60,991 nt of DNA from Polynucleobacter sp. AP-Latsch-80-C2 (GTDB taxonomy: Bacteria; Pseudomonadota; Gammaproteobacteria; Burkholderiales; Burkholderiaceae). Shown one piece after another: positions 16,832 through 25,729 of the stretch. The stretch spans positions 1 to 60,991 of the forward strand of contig NZ_JACVOY010000011.1 of the NCBI RefSeq assembly GCF_018882185.1, given 5' to 3'. The notes under the pieces were generated by a model that had not been told where the DNA came from, searched no databases, and saw only the letters and a list, made by a program, of their open reading frames with translations. Every line of letters starts with the position of its first letter. Positions within the stretch are counted from its first letter, which is position 1. A program made the translations under genes and the position numbers.

Positions 16832-17809
16832 CTACTGCTGCTCAATTTTTGCGTCACGAATCATTTGACCCCAGCGCTTAATTTCAGATCCTACATAGCG
16901 CTCATACTCGGGTTGAGACAATTTAGCAGGCTCTAATCCATATTGCTTTAGACGCGCAACAAAACCAGGATCCTTTAAAGCTTCAATCATCCATCCATCT
17001 AATTTCTTAACTACATCAGGGGGAGTGCCTGCAGGCGCGGCGAGTCCCGCCCAAAAAGATAACTCATAACCAGGATAAGTTTGCGCAACCGTAGGAACTT
17101 GGGGCCATGCACTATATCTTGATGTTCCCGTAACCCCCAATGCTACGACTTTTCCACCATCAATTTGTGCCGTTGCAGGCAGATACTCCATGAACATGAC
17201 TTGAATTTGCTTTCCATATAAATCTTGTTCCGCATTACCAATGGTTTTGTATGGGATCCCATTTAAAGGCGCTCCTGTTTTTGTGCGAAATAGCTCCGCT
17301 GCCATTTGTGATGCAGAGTTGTAATACCCATAAAAAACTTTACCTGGATTGGCTTTGGCATAAACAACCAAATCATTAATTGAATTTAATCCGGAGTCTT
17401 TTAAGACCAATACGGCCAAAGGGGCAGATCCGAACATTCCAATATGCTGAAAATCCTTCATTGGATCATATGGAACCTTCTTAAATAAGCCCATATTGGC
17501 AGCAAGAGTTGTATTAGTTGAAAGCAGCAAGGTATACCCGTCTGGCGCCGCATTTTTCACATACTCAGTACCAATCATTCCGCTTGCGCCAGGTTTGTTT
17601 TCCACTATAACCGGCTGATTTGTTTTCCCCTCCAAATATTGCCCAAACATTCGAGCAATAATATCCGCTGAACCACCGGGCCCAAAAGGAACAATAATTT
17701 TAATTGACTGACCTTGAGCGGGATATGGACGCCCCTGAGCCATTGCAAGATTAGTTGCTGCAACAAGAATTGAAAGTAAACCAACCATCAAATACCGACA
17801 TGCACTCAT
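16832..17809 (-). CDS. Bug/TctC-family periplasmic solute receptor
   Basis: This 325-residue receptor is started at the ATG at 17809, which has a GGAG 6 bases upstream; a GTG two codons earlier is less likely. The signal peptide ends AMA before Gln. The Bug ligand loop is canonical (IVPFGPGGSADIIAR), followed by VENKPGASGMIG and PDGYTLLL. Bug proteins bind carboxylates or amides in the periplasm and deliver them to TctA/TctB-type carriers, none of which is encoded nearby. It is divergent from the deacetylase gene and probably serves that deacetylase/amidase pair (inference). Confidence 0.9.
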   Translation of the reverse strand: MSACRYLMVGLLSILVAATNLAMAQGRPYPAQGQSIKIIVPFGPGGSADIIARMFGQYLEGKTNQPVIVENKPGASGMIGTEYVKNAAPDGYTLLLSTNTTLAANMGLFKKVPYDPMKDFQHIGMFGSAPLAVLVLKDSGLNSINDLVVYAKANPGKVFYGYYNSASQMAAELFRTKTGAPLNGIPYKTIGNAEQDLYGKQIQVMFMEYLPATAQIDGGKVVALGVTGTSRYSAWPQVPTVAQTYPGYELSFWAGLAAPAGTPPDVVKKLDGWMIEALKDPGFVARLKQYGLEPAKLSQPEYERYVGSEIKRWGQMIRDAKIEQQ

Positions 17810-18000
17810 TTTCACTCCACTAATTAAATATATCTTTTATGATTTCATTATGCCCTGAGGCAATTACCATCAAAATAATCTTGCACCGCATCGAAGCATC
17901 AAAAAAGCTCCGGTAAACTGGGATTATGATTCAGTTTCAAGAATAAAAATAACCACCCTCTTTAATTCAATTTCTGCTTTTGACAACAAAGATTACCACC

Positions 18001-18927
18001 ATGACAAATCCATCCATTAATAGTCCAAGTTCAGCTGAAGATGTGGCTATGCGCCCAAACGAACGCCTAGCCTTTTCGGCGATTGTTGATCGTAAGCCAT
18101 TAGCTCTGCCAAATGGCGCCAAGCTTATCGTATGGCCTGTTGTCAATATCGAGGAATGGGATATTTCTAGACCGATGCCTAGGACGGTATCACCTCCTCC
18201 AGGTGGAGTAGCGCAAGTTCCCGACCTACCAAACTGGACTTGGCATGAATACGGTATGCGCGTTGGATTTTGGCGAATATTAAAGGCGTTTGAGGATCTT
18301 GGCATCAAACCGACTATGTCAATCAACGCCAAAGTTTGCGAGACACGCCCTAGGGTTGCGCAAGCAGCTCTTGATGCTGGCTGGGAATTTATGGCTCATT
18401 GCTATGAACAAATGGCCATTCAAAAAGTGCCTGATCAAAAAGCAATGATTGAGCAGTCAATTGAGGTTTTAACTCGCTTCACAGGCAAAAAACCTGAAGG
18501 CTGGCTCGGGCCTGGCCGCGGACAAACATTTATCACCTTAGATCTCATTAAAGAGGCTGGCTTTAAATGGTTTGGCGACTGGGTGCTAGATGAGGTTCCT
18601 CAATATGTGAAGACCGATCATGGCACATTAGTTTCAATTCCCTACTCCATCGAGCTAAATGATATTGGCATCATGCTATCTGCCAACCAACCATCCGATG
18701 CAATGCTAAAGCGCACCAAAGACTCTTTTGATTGTCTTTATGAAGAAGCTCAAGAGCAAGGGGCTCGTATTTTAACCTTTGGTATTCATCCATATATTTC
18801 GGGTGTGCCACACAGGATTAAATACTTACGAGAGATGCTTCAATATCTATCTAGCCATGAAGGTGTTGTTTTTTGGAATGGGTCTCAAATATATGACTGG
18901 TTTGAAAGTCTTAAAGTAAAAAATTAA
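18001..18927 (+). CDS. polysaccharide-deacetylase-fold hydrolase, allantoinase (PuuE)-like
   Basis: This is about 308 residues from the ATG at 18001; a TTG at 17980 would add seven residues. It has the NodB-homology fold as used by metal-independent PuuE allantoinases rather than sugar deacetylases. EFMAHCYEQ (about residue 130) corresponds to the SHGW motif, GWLGPGRGQTFIT to the substrate loop, and HPYISGVPHR to the C-terminal His motif. It should hydrolyse a cyclic or linear amide bond in the cytoplasm. It is followed 5 bp later by an amidase, suggesting stepwise hydrolysis of an organonitrogen compound. True allantoinase activity is uncertain because the active-site strings diverge. Confidence 0.75.
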   Translation: MTNPSINSPSSAEDVAMRPNERLAFSAIVDRKPLALPNGAKLIVWPVVNIEEWDISRPMPRTVSPPPGGVAQVPDLPNWTWHEYGMRVGFWRILKAFEDLGIKPTMSINAKVCETRPRVAQAALDAGWEFMAHCYEQMAIQKVPDQKAMIEQSIEVLTRFTGKKPEGWLGPGRGQTFITLDLIKEAGFKWFGDWVLDEVPQYVKTDHGTLVSIPYSIELNDIGIMLSANQPSDAMLKRTKDSFDCLYEEAQEQGARILTFGIHPYISGVPHRIKYLREMLQYLSSHEGVVFWNGSQIYDWFESLKVKN

Positions 18928-18932
18928 ACCAA

Positions 18933-20321
18933 ATGGGAATCAAATACTCCTCCCCCGCCTCACTGTCTATTCTTGAGGCAAGTGAGCTCATTCGCAATCG
19001 AGAATTAACCCCAAGCGAACTGGTAGAGGCTTGTTTAGAGCGTATTAACCAAACTGAAAATAGCATTCATAGCTTCGTTACCATTACCCCTGACCAAGCG
19101 TTAGAAGCGGCAAAGATTGCGACTAAAGAAATTGCTAAAAATGGAGTGAGATCTGCGCTTCATGGAATCCCAGTTGCCCATAAAGATGTTTTTATGACAA
19201 AAGGAGTGTCGACAACAGCCCACTCTAAGTCCCTTAAAGACTGGATCCCAAATAAAAATGCAGTTGCAGTAGAGCTCCTTGACTTGCAAGGCGCCATCAC
19301 CATTGGCAAGAGCGCATGCCATGAGTTCGCATTTGGCTCACCAGAAGCTAATGATTATTTTCCTCCAGCCTTAAATCCCTGGAATACCTTACATATGCCC
19401 GGTAGCTCAAGCAGTGGTTCCGCTGCTGCAGTTGTAGCTGGATTTGTCTTGGGTTCAACCGGTACAGATACAGGTGGATCGATCCGGCATCCGGCAGCAG
19501 CGTGTGGATTAGTCGGCCTTAAGCCAACTCGCGCGTTGATTTCGCTTGATGGCGTGATTGCCCTTGCACCTTCACTAGATCATGCTGGGCCCATTACCAG
19601 AACAGTTCGGGACAACTTCCTCCTATTGCAGGGAATGTTGGGAAATCGAAGCGATGCAGCTGAATTAAAAGAAATTATTTGCCCAATTAAAGATCTCCGT
19701 CTTGGAGTAGCTTATAAAAATATTGCAGAACAAAATATTAGCCCCGAGGTTCAAGCGGCATTTACTCAAGCAATTGAGGTTTTCAGAAAATTAGGCGCGA
19801 AAATCATTGAGATAGATCCAGCCAATCTTTCGCAAGCACCGATTATTGCTAACAAAATCATTAACTACGAAGCCTATTTACAACTTCAAAAGACCTACCG
19901 AGAGCAACCTGAAAACTTGGGCGGAGGCCTTCTTAAAAAGCTAGCTCAGGCCAGAGAGATAGATTATGCGTCATATCAAGAGGCTCTAATTAGCAGATGG
20001 CATTTAGAGGCTGAATATTCCAAGCTATTCGATCAGCATATGGATGGCATTCTTTCGATTGGGCGTGAATTCCCGCCTGAAACGATGGATGAGTTGATGA
20101 ACAATGCCACCGGGCCACGCAGCTCATGCAATCGAATCTATAGCCTAACGGGGAATCCAGCCTTAACTATGCCCATGGGTTTTAGCTCAAAAAAATTGCC
20201 GCTTGCAATCCAAATTGCCACAAATCATCATAATGAAAACCTGCTATACCAAATAGCATGCGCGTACGAAGACGCTACGAAATGGGTCAGCGAAAATGAT
20301 GATGCGCCATGGAATTCATAA
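18933..20321 (+). CDS. amidase signature family hydrolase
   Basis: This 462-residue amidase has a full triad: Lys84 (GIPVAHKD), the Ser cluster GSSSSGS at about 157-163, and the nucleophile Ser183 in GTDTGGSIRHP. The size and the GLVGLKPT string after the nucleophile match GatA-like and AtzF-like members. It starts 5 bp after the deacetylase stop, so the two are certainly cotranscribed and probably act in sequence on one imported amide. The start is the first ATG, although no clear ribosome-binding site is seen. Confidence 0.9.
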   Translation: MGIKYSSPASLSILEASELIRNRELTPSELVEACLERINQTENSIHSFVTITPDQALEAAKIATKEIAKNGVRSALHGIPVAHKDVFMTKGVSTTAHSKSLKDWIPNKNAVAVELLDLQGAITIGKSACHEFAFGSPEANDYFPPALNPWNTLHMPGSSSSGSAAAVVAGFVLGSTGTDTGGSIRHPAAACGLVGLKPTRALISLDGVIALAPSLDHAGPITRTVRDNFLLLQGMLGNRSDAAELKEIICPIKDLRLGVAYKNIAEQNISPEVQAAFTQAIEVFRKLGAKIIEIDPANLSQAPIIANKIINYEAYLQLQKTYREQPENLGGGLLKKLAQAREIDYASYQEALISRWHLEAEYSKLFDQHMDGILSIGREFPPETMDELMNNATGPRSSCNRIYSLTGNPALTMPMGFSSKKLPLAIQIATNHHNENLLYQIACAYEDATKWVSENDDAPWNS

Positions 20322-20450
20322 TCTTAAATAGAATAAAAATCATGATCATTTCCGCATGAACTTGAGCTCGTCAGCATCTAAATATTTCTCTTAATCTGTT
20401 GGTCGCAGTTCAAAAACGAAGTCTTGGCGAAGCTAATCTCGCCCAAGCTA

Positions 20451-21347
20451 TTAAATAGGTTCTATATGGGTCATGACATTTAGAACTGGTAATTCTTTCT
20501 TGATTTGATTTACAGCCCTCAGGGCAATATCGTGCCCAATCTGAACGGATGCATCGGCATCCACATCAATATGGACATCTACCAAGATCATATCTCCCAT
20601 CTTACGGGTTCTAAGATCATGAAAGCCTTTCACCCCATCGGTAGATTGAATAATCTGCTCAATCTGTCGATGCTCTTCCTCTGAAACGGCTCTATCCATC
20701 AAGTCATGCAGGGCATCCCAGCCAAACTTCCAACCCATCTTTGCCACCATTAGACCAACCACTAAAGCACCAATAGCATCAAAGATTGGGTGCCCCAATA
20801 AAGCGCCAACAATACCTATGGATACCACCAATGAAGAAGCTGCATCAGATCTAGCATGCCAAGCATTGGCTACCAACATAGAGGAGCGAACTCGCTTAGC
20901 TACCATCAACATGTATCTAAAAAGTAATTCTTTAGCAATTAAGGAGGCTAAAGCCACATACAAAGCAAGAATTTGAATTTGTCCAGCCGGCATTGGATTA
21001 ATAATCTTTTCTCCAGCTTTGAAAAGCATGCCAGCACCAACGACCAATAATGAAATTCCTAAAAAGAGAGAGGCAGCCGTTTCATATCGTTGGTGGCCAT
21101 AGCGATGATCTTCATCTGCATCCTTAGCGCTGTGATGGTTGGCAAGGAGTACGACAAAATCTGCCACAAGATCTGTCGCAGAATGAATACCGTCAGCAAT
21201 CAAGCCTTGAGAGCCAGAAACAATACCCGCAAACACCTGAGAAACAGTTAAGCCGATATTAACAACAACACTTACTAAAGTGCTCTTCTTTGCAGCCTGT
21301 TGCTTTTCGAGTGTTTCAGATTCGTGGTCTTCTAATTGATTATCCAT
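20451..21347 (-). CDS. CDF-family divalent metal cation exporter
   Basis: This 298-residue inner-membrane protein of the cation diffusion facilitator family uses the proton gradient to export Zn, Fe, Co or Mn. Metal-site residues are visible in TM2 (ADGIHSATDL, Asp52 to Asp59) and TM5 (AWHARSDAAS). HRYGHQRYE at about 81-89 is the usual loop. The C-terminal cytoplasmic ferredoxin-like domain carries VDVHIDVD and a terminal MTHIEP. The first 22 residues are charged. It appears to be a single-gene unit. Confidence 0.9.
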   Translation of the reverse strand: MDNQLEDHESETLEKQQAAKKSTLVSVVVNIGLTVSQVFAGIVSGSQGLIADGIHSATDLVADFVVLLANHHSAKDADEDHRYGHQRYETAASLFLGISLLVVGAGMLFKAGEKIINPMPAGQIQILALYVALASLIAKELLFRYMLMVAKRVRSSMLVANAWHARSDAASSLVVSIGIVGALLGHPIFDAIGALVVGLMVAKMGWKFGWDALHDLMDRAVSEEEHRQIEQIIQSTDGVKGFHDLRTRKMGDMILVDVHIDVDADASVQIGHDIALRAVNQIKKELPVLNVMTHIEPI

Positions 21348-21454
21348 ATACCCGCTCTATTTTGATGCCTGCTAATACCATTCATAGGTACGCCATCGCA
21401 CATACAGTGTAATTGAGGAAGACTACAGTAGAAATCGTATATTAAAGGAACTAT

Positions 21455-21601
21455 ATGATTCAAGCTATTGCAGTAATACTTCTCATTCTTTGGCTGGCTG
21501 GAATAATCACATCCTATACATTAGGTGGATTTATTCATATCCTTTTAGTCATTGCAATTGTGATGTTCTTAGTAAGAATCATTCAGGGTCGAAGCCTCTA
21601 G
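21455..21601 (+). CDS. small membrane protein, lmo0937/DUF5670-like
   Basis: This 48-residue protein consists of two hydrophobic segments (about 1-18 and 24-41) joined by TSYTLGG, ending in RIIQGRSL. The two-helix layout with a Thr-x-Gly-Gly hinge is that of the lmo0937/DUF5670 family of tiny stress-associated membrane proteins of unknown function. An AAAGGA ribosome-binding site lies 5-6 bases before the ATG. It is convergent with the lipase operon, with a terminator between them. Confidence 0.75.
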   Translation: MIQAIAVILLILWLAGIITSYTLGGFIHILLVIAIVMFLVRIIQGRSL

Positions 21602-21621
21602 TTGTAGCAGTGAGTTTATGC

Positions 21622-21653
21622 AATGTAAAACTGCCCTAAGGCAGCTTTACATT
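21622..21653. terminator. bidirectional intrinsic terminator
   Basis: A 14-bp stem with one A/C mismatch (AATGTAAAACTGCC / GGCAGCTTTACATT) and a CTAA loop lies between the convergent small membrane protein gene and the secreted lipase gene, about 20 bp from each stop. It should serve both. Confidence 0.85.
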
Positions 21654-21668
21654 TAAGAGATTTGCCTC

Positions 21669-22964
21669 CTAGCTTCCTAGACAGCCATTTGCTAAAGGCT
21701 TTCCAGCAATACGATCTTTCACCCATTCCAAATAAAATGGCTTAGAAGATCCAGGGGTTGTAAAGTGCGATTGCTCGCCTGGTAACTGCATTCTTCCAAC
21801 ATTGCCACCCAATTTGCAGGCTTGCTCTTGATAGAGCTTATGCATCATTGGCGGAACGGCCGTATCCTTTGAGCCAAAGTAAATTTGTATCGGAGCAAGC
21901 GGTTTTACGACTGGGACGCCGCCCTTTAACATTGCCTGAGCCCATGCAATAGTATTGCTTGGCTTCTGTTTCAATAAACTTGCGTAGCTTGAACCGTAAT
22001 TAAAGTTAAAGGTGTCACTAGCCGTATGCATACATTTATTGCTATAAATTGCATTGGCAACTTTTACACCTTCATCGGTAAAAATATCAGAAAGCTTGAG
22101 ATTGGGAAAGGCGGCTTGAGTTCCCCAGTAATACATCGTTGCGTGAGTGAAATTAAAGACGTTATCCAAAAACATCTTTTGTGAGTCTTGAAAATATTTG
22201 TCAGCAGAAGCTTGATCAAGCTTGCCGGACGGAGCGAGTATGGAAATATCCTGCGGTGCCAAGGCCACAAAACCAACAATATCCAGATTATCAGACACCG
22301 TGCCAGTTTGCTGGATGTAATCCGGCATTCCGGCCAGTGCAATGACAGCACCACCACCCTGGGACCATCCGTAAACCAGGGTCTTTTTATTGGCACCAGT
22401 CTCCTTCATTGACACTGCAGCACGTGCAGCATTGATGGTATCCATGCCATTAGTGGCTGCAACACTATATTGATGCTTACCGCCACTACCTAAACCTTGG
22501 TAATCGGTCGCCACAAGAACATAACCTTCTTTGAGAAACTCTTCTATCGCAGGAATTCCGTAATCAGTCCAAGAATTTCCACCGATCAAAAAATACTCAT
22601 TCAAAGGAACCGCTGGATCAATTACTTGTGAAGGGCCGCAGTTTTGTGCAGAGCCTGTTGTGCCATGCGCCCAAGTCATTACGGGGCGTCCACCAACTGG
22701 AGCTGGGCCTATAGGCGCAACTACCAAACCTGTTGAGATTGTTTTGCGCCCTGCAATATCAGATGAGATGTAAGCAATTTTCCAAGCTTGCGCCCCCTTA
22801 ATGGTAGTAGCAATCTTTTCCTGCTGAATGACTTTTCCTAATTTTCCCTCAGGAGACATTTTCATCACAGATGCGTAGAAAGACTGCATCGGCGGGTCGG
22901 CAAAAACCGTGACTGAAAATAGAGCGATACCACCTATCAATAGGTAACGGAATAATCCCCTCAT
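21669..22964 (-). CDS. secreted lipase-type alpha/beta hydrolase
   Basis: This is 431 residues when started at the ATG at 22964, which has AAAGAGGA 6 bases upstream and opens directly into a Sec signal peptide (MRGLFRYLLIGG..., cleavage after VFA at about 22). A 13-residue upstream extension is possible, as its first ATG overlaps the previous stop (TAATG). It resembles the secretory lipase (LIP) family: oxyanion AHGTTG at about 99-104, nucleophile Ser201 in YGWSQGG, Asp in FGSKDTAVPP, His in EQSHFT. It would hydrolyse esters outside the cytoplasm. It is cotranscribed with an outer-membrane barrel gene just upstream. Confidence 0.82.
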   Translation of the reverse strand: MRGLFRYLLIGGIALFSVTVFADPPMQSFYASVMKMSPEGKLGKVIQQEKIATTIKGAQAWKIAYISSDIAGRKTISTGLVVAPIGPAPVGGRPVMTWAHGTTGSAQNCGPSQVIDPAVPLNEYFLIGGNSWTDYGIPAIEEFLKEGYVLVATDYQGLGSGGKHQYSVAATNGMDTINAARAAVSMKETGANKKTLVYGWSQGGGAVIALAGMPDYIQQTGTVSDNLDIVGFVALAPQDISILAPSGKLDQASADKYFQDSQKMFLDNVFNFTHATMYYWGTQAAFPNLKLSDIFTDEGVKVANAIYSNKCMHTASDTFNFNYGSSYASLLKQKPSNTIAWAQAMLKGGVPVVKPLAPIQIYFGSKDTAVPPMMHKLYQEQACKLGGNVGRMQLPGEQSHFTTPGSSKPFYLEWVKDRIAGKPLANGCLGS

Positions 22965-23002
22965 AAAAATCCTCTTTGCAAAATTAAAGCTATTAATCAT
23001 CA

Positions 23003-23806
23003 TTAAAAATTGAAAGACACTTTACCGTAGGCCGTCCAGTTATATTGAGGGTATGTCTGTAGAAGCTGCTTACTGGCCCCAAGTGCCACAACCAGATTAT
23101 TCGTTAAGCGGTGAGTCACCATCGCATCCAGCGGCACAAACCAGCCCCCTCCTGCAGCGTTATATGCCATTCCATTTTCATCCCAAAAACGCAGCATAGT
23201 CTTTGGTGTTAGCTCAAATCCGACCGTTGGAAAGATTTGCAGATAACGCGAAAGAGGTGGCTGGCCGGGATTGACAGTAAAGCTATTATTTTTGCTATCA
23301 AAGCTATACATGTAACGCAGCAATGGGGAAAAATCGGTGACATGTAAGAGGCTATCCACCTGCGGGGTAAAGGTCCAGCTTAACTGGGGTCCTACCGACC
23401 ACTGTCCATTATTGCCGAACGGAAAGATCACCCGAGCACCAACTAGCGCTCCCAAAGGATTTAAAAAATCCTTATCTTGACCCCATACAGTCACCATAGT
23501 ATTTCCACTACTATATTGCTGCGAATTGCTTCGGGAGGTATCTAGGTTGTAGGAAGACACGACAGAAGTATCTAAACGAATTCTCCCCCTCCAATCACCG
23601 GCCTCTAGAGGGTTGTAATAGCGTAAGGTGAACGCATTTTGAAAATTATTGCCCCCATCCGAGGTGTTATAGCCCCAAAACTCTAATACACGATCATTTG
23701 ATAACTTCTGAGAATCATTATCAAACTTTGAAAGAGGCACTAATAAATCTTCCGCCGAACAAATAGTTGAAAGAAAGCAAATTAGTAGGGAAATGAAAAG
23801 TTTCAT
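23003..23806 (-). CDS. outer-membrane beta-barrel protein, transporter-like
   Basis: This is about 267 residues from the ATG at 23806. A signal peptide covers residues 1-18 (CSA before Glu). The rest alternates polar and hydrophobic residues as in beta-barrels and ends in a terminal Phe (KVSFNF), the usual BAM recognition signal. It is not assigned to a named family with certainty; layout and size suit an outer-membrane channel or anchor. It is translationally linked to the secreted lipase, so it may aid export, anchoring or uptake of the lipase products (inference). Confidence 0.65.
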   Translation of the reverse strand: MKLFISLLICFLSTICSAEDLLVPLSKFDNDSQKLSNDRVLEFWGYNTSDGGNNFQNAFTLRYYNPLEAGDWRGRIRLDTSVVSSYNLDTSRSNSQQYSSGNTMVTVWGQDKDFLNPLGALVGARVIFPFGNNGQWSVGPQLSWTFTPQVDSLLHVTDFSPLLRYMYSFDSKNNSFTVNPGQPPLSRYLQIFPTVGFELTPKTMLRFWDENGMAYNAAGGGWFVPLDAMVTHRLTNNLVVALGASKQLLQTYPQYNWTAYGKVSFNF

Positions 23807-23887
23807 CAAGGGTTAGCGATATTTCTTAAGAAAATAGCCTACATATTAATAGCCAATTATGCCGAGGAGCTCAGAATACAAGCAACA

Positions 23888-23905
23888 AACCACCCGAAGG
23901 TGGTT
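23888..23905 (-). terminator. UUCG-loop terminator
   Basis: A 7-bp stem AACCACC/GGTGGTT reads UUCG in the loop on the minus strand and is followed by TTGTTGCTTG. It lies about 48 bp beyond the stop of the choloylglycine-hydrolase-family gene. The U-tract is imperfect. Confidence 0.55.
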
Positions 23906-23952
23906 GTGTAGCATGGTATGAGCCAAGAGCTCATGAGAATTCGCAGGTTTTG

Positions 23953-24957
23953 TTACGCCGATCCAAAGGCAAAAGCCTCTGTAGGTACAAACTGGCTAGC
24001 CGTGTTACCAGAATAATACTTGCCTCCGGCGACTGCCAACTTTTTGACTGGCGCTCCTTTTGAAAAATCCATATCCTTCAAATCAACCCAGAAGGTATTT
24101 GGCGTTGTTGCTGAATCAAAGTAATAAATCATATTCTGATGATCGGTTACTGTGCGCCAAATAGTAGATGAAATATTTGGTTTGTCTGGGGTGGTAATGC
24201 CCAGTGGAACGCCAATACTTCTCATGATTCCCATGACAGAGGCAACAGCTTGATATTGCATTTTTTGCTCCGGGACAGCAGAAATATAATTCTTATCAAT
24301 GGATGTTGGAACAATGCCAACGAAAAAGGAAGCACGAGCAAAGCGATCTGCTGCACTAATAGTTCCAGGCAAGAACGCATTGCCACCAATGCTCTTCCAA
24401 TACGCATTTAGAGCTAACTGCTGATCAAAGATTGGAGAATTTGTCATCACTTGATACTCTTTACCATGATGAATAGTTAATTTTCCTTCAACATATTCGA
24501 AGATAGCAGAGTCGCCAGTTGGATCTGACAGCGATAGATGCAAACTAGCTGCACGACCATTAGGCAAGATAGGTGATTTAATTCTAAATGGTTCTGCTTG
24601 CAGACCTGCAACAGCTTCAGCAACGGATGCAAAGTTATCCAATGCATATTGAGCCCATAGCGTAATCGACATTGGCGCTTTGCCATTTAGGGTGCCGTAA
24701 TCAGATTCTGCAAGGTAAAGTAGATTGCCTACTAAGCCTTTTTCATTAACCCCATCAGCAGCACCAATGTTGTAACCAGCGGTAATAACGCTGCCATATT
24801 TTGAAGTCCACTCTAGAGACCCAGCACCACAGGAGCCATTGCGAGCCATTCCAGCTGGAAATGTCCAAATATCACTGTGCATGTCCTCACCCCAATCCAT
24901 TGAGCGACCAGTGACAACTAAATTATTTTCACCAAGGTAAGTAACTCTAGTACACAT
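23953..24957 (-). CDS. choloylglycine hydrolase family (linear amide C-N) hydrolase
   Basis: This 334-residue Ntn-hydrolase of the bile salt hydrolase/penicillin V acylase family starts Met-Cys, so initiator removal exposes the catalytic Cys2. Arg18 and Asp21 (TGRSMDW) fall at the exact family positions, with Asn173 (MTNSP) and an Arg at about 205-208 (AADRFARA) completing the set. It lacks a signal peptide and is probably cytoplasmic. Gram-negative members cleave N-acyl bonds, including acyl-homoserine lactones and penicillin V; the substrate here is open. A related enzyme is encoded at 25730, with a MarC gene between. Confidence 0.88.
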   Translation of the reverse strand: MCTRVTYLGENNLVVTGRSMDWGEDMHSDIWTFPAGMARNGSCGAGSLEWTSKYGSVITAGYNIGAADGVNEKGLVGNLLYLAESDYGTLNGKAPMSITLWAQYALDNFASVAEAVAGLQAEPFRIKSPILPNGRAASLHLSLSDPTGDSAIFEYVEGKLTIHHGKEYQVMTNSPIFDQQLALNAYWKSIGGNAFLPGTISAADRFARASFFVGIVPTSIDKNYISAVPEQKMQYQAVASVMGIMRSIGVPLGITTPDKPNISSTIWRTVTDHQNMIYYFDSATTPNTFWVDLKDMDFSKGAPVKKLAVAGGKYYSGNTASQFVPTEAFAFGSA

Positions 24958-25003
24958 AAATTCTCCTATATTGATTCAATTAAAATAGCATTAGAACAAC
25001 GTG

Positions 25004-25690
25004 TTAATGAGCAGGAATCAGTTTGGAGAGCTCTAAAGCAAATCCGTTAATACCACCCAGGAATATTTGCACTCCAATTGCCAATAAAATAAAGGCGAAA
25101 AGGCGCATTAATGCATTGGTACCTGCAGGACCTAGCAATTTTTGGATACCAGAAGATTCACGGTAAACCACATAGATCACTACAGAAAGTGTTAATAATG
25201 CAGCTATAGTGCCCATGACTGCAGGCAGCTCATGTAATAGATTCAGGGGTTTCCCGTCTTGATAAGCAGCCACTAATGCAATCGCTGTAGCAATTGAACC
25301 AGGACCAGTTGTTAAAGGCATAGTTAGCGGGAAAAATACAGCATTATTTGCATTTGCATCTGTAATGCCTGCTGAGTCACCAGAATCTTTGCTTGATGAA
25401 GTTTTTTGATTTAATAAACTCCAGCCCATCCCAATAACAACAGCTCCACCCGCAAGCTTAAGAGCTGGTAAGGATATGCCAAAGAAAAGTAGTATTTGCG
25501 GCCCAATCAACATGGACACAAATAGCAAAAAGAAGGCATTGATACTCACACTTCTTGCGAGCTTGTTTCTAACCTCCAGGGAGCAACCCTGCACCATATT
25601 TAGAAAAATAGGCCCATCCCCTAGTGGATTAATAACTGGAAATAAAGCGGCAAAGACTGCGACAAAACTAGCAAAGGCGGTGGCAAACAT
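25004..25690 (-). CDS. MarC family integral membrane protein
   Basis: This 228-residue protein of the MarC (UPF0056) family has six hydrophobic helices, the opening FAALFPVINPLGDGPIF and the repeat PLTMPLTTGPGSIATAI (about 121-137) that mark the family. Its transport function is unproven, and the historic link to multiple antibiotic resistance has not held up. It lies between two choloylglycine-hydrolase-family genes on the same strand with gaps of about 40-50 bp, so cotranscription is likely. Confidence 0.9.
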   Translation of the reverse strand: MFATAFASFVAVFAALFPVINPLGDGPIFLNMVQGCSLEVRNKLARSVSINAFFLLFVSMLIGPQILLFFGISLPALKLAGGAVVIGMGWSLLNQKTSSSKDSGDSAGITDANANNAVFFPLTMPLTTGPGSIATAIALVAAYQDGKPLNLLHELPAVMGTIAALLTLSVVIYVVYRESSGIQKLLGPAGTNALMRLFAFILLAIGVQIFLGGINGFALELSKLIPAH

Positions 25691-25729
25691 AAAAATCCTT
25701 AGAGGCGACTCGTTTTAGAAGGCTCTGGT

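Noticed and set aside
16655..16936. 93-codon frame after the sigma54-like element
   Set aside because: It crosses the tRNA remnant and the strong terminator and overlaps the 3' end of the Bug gene; no ribosome-binding site.
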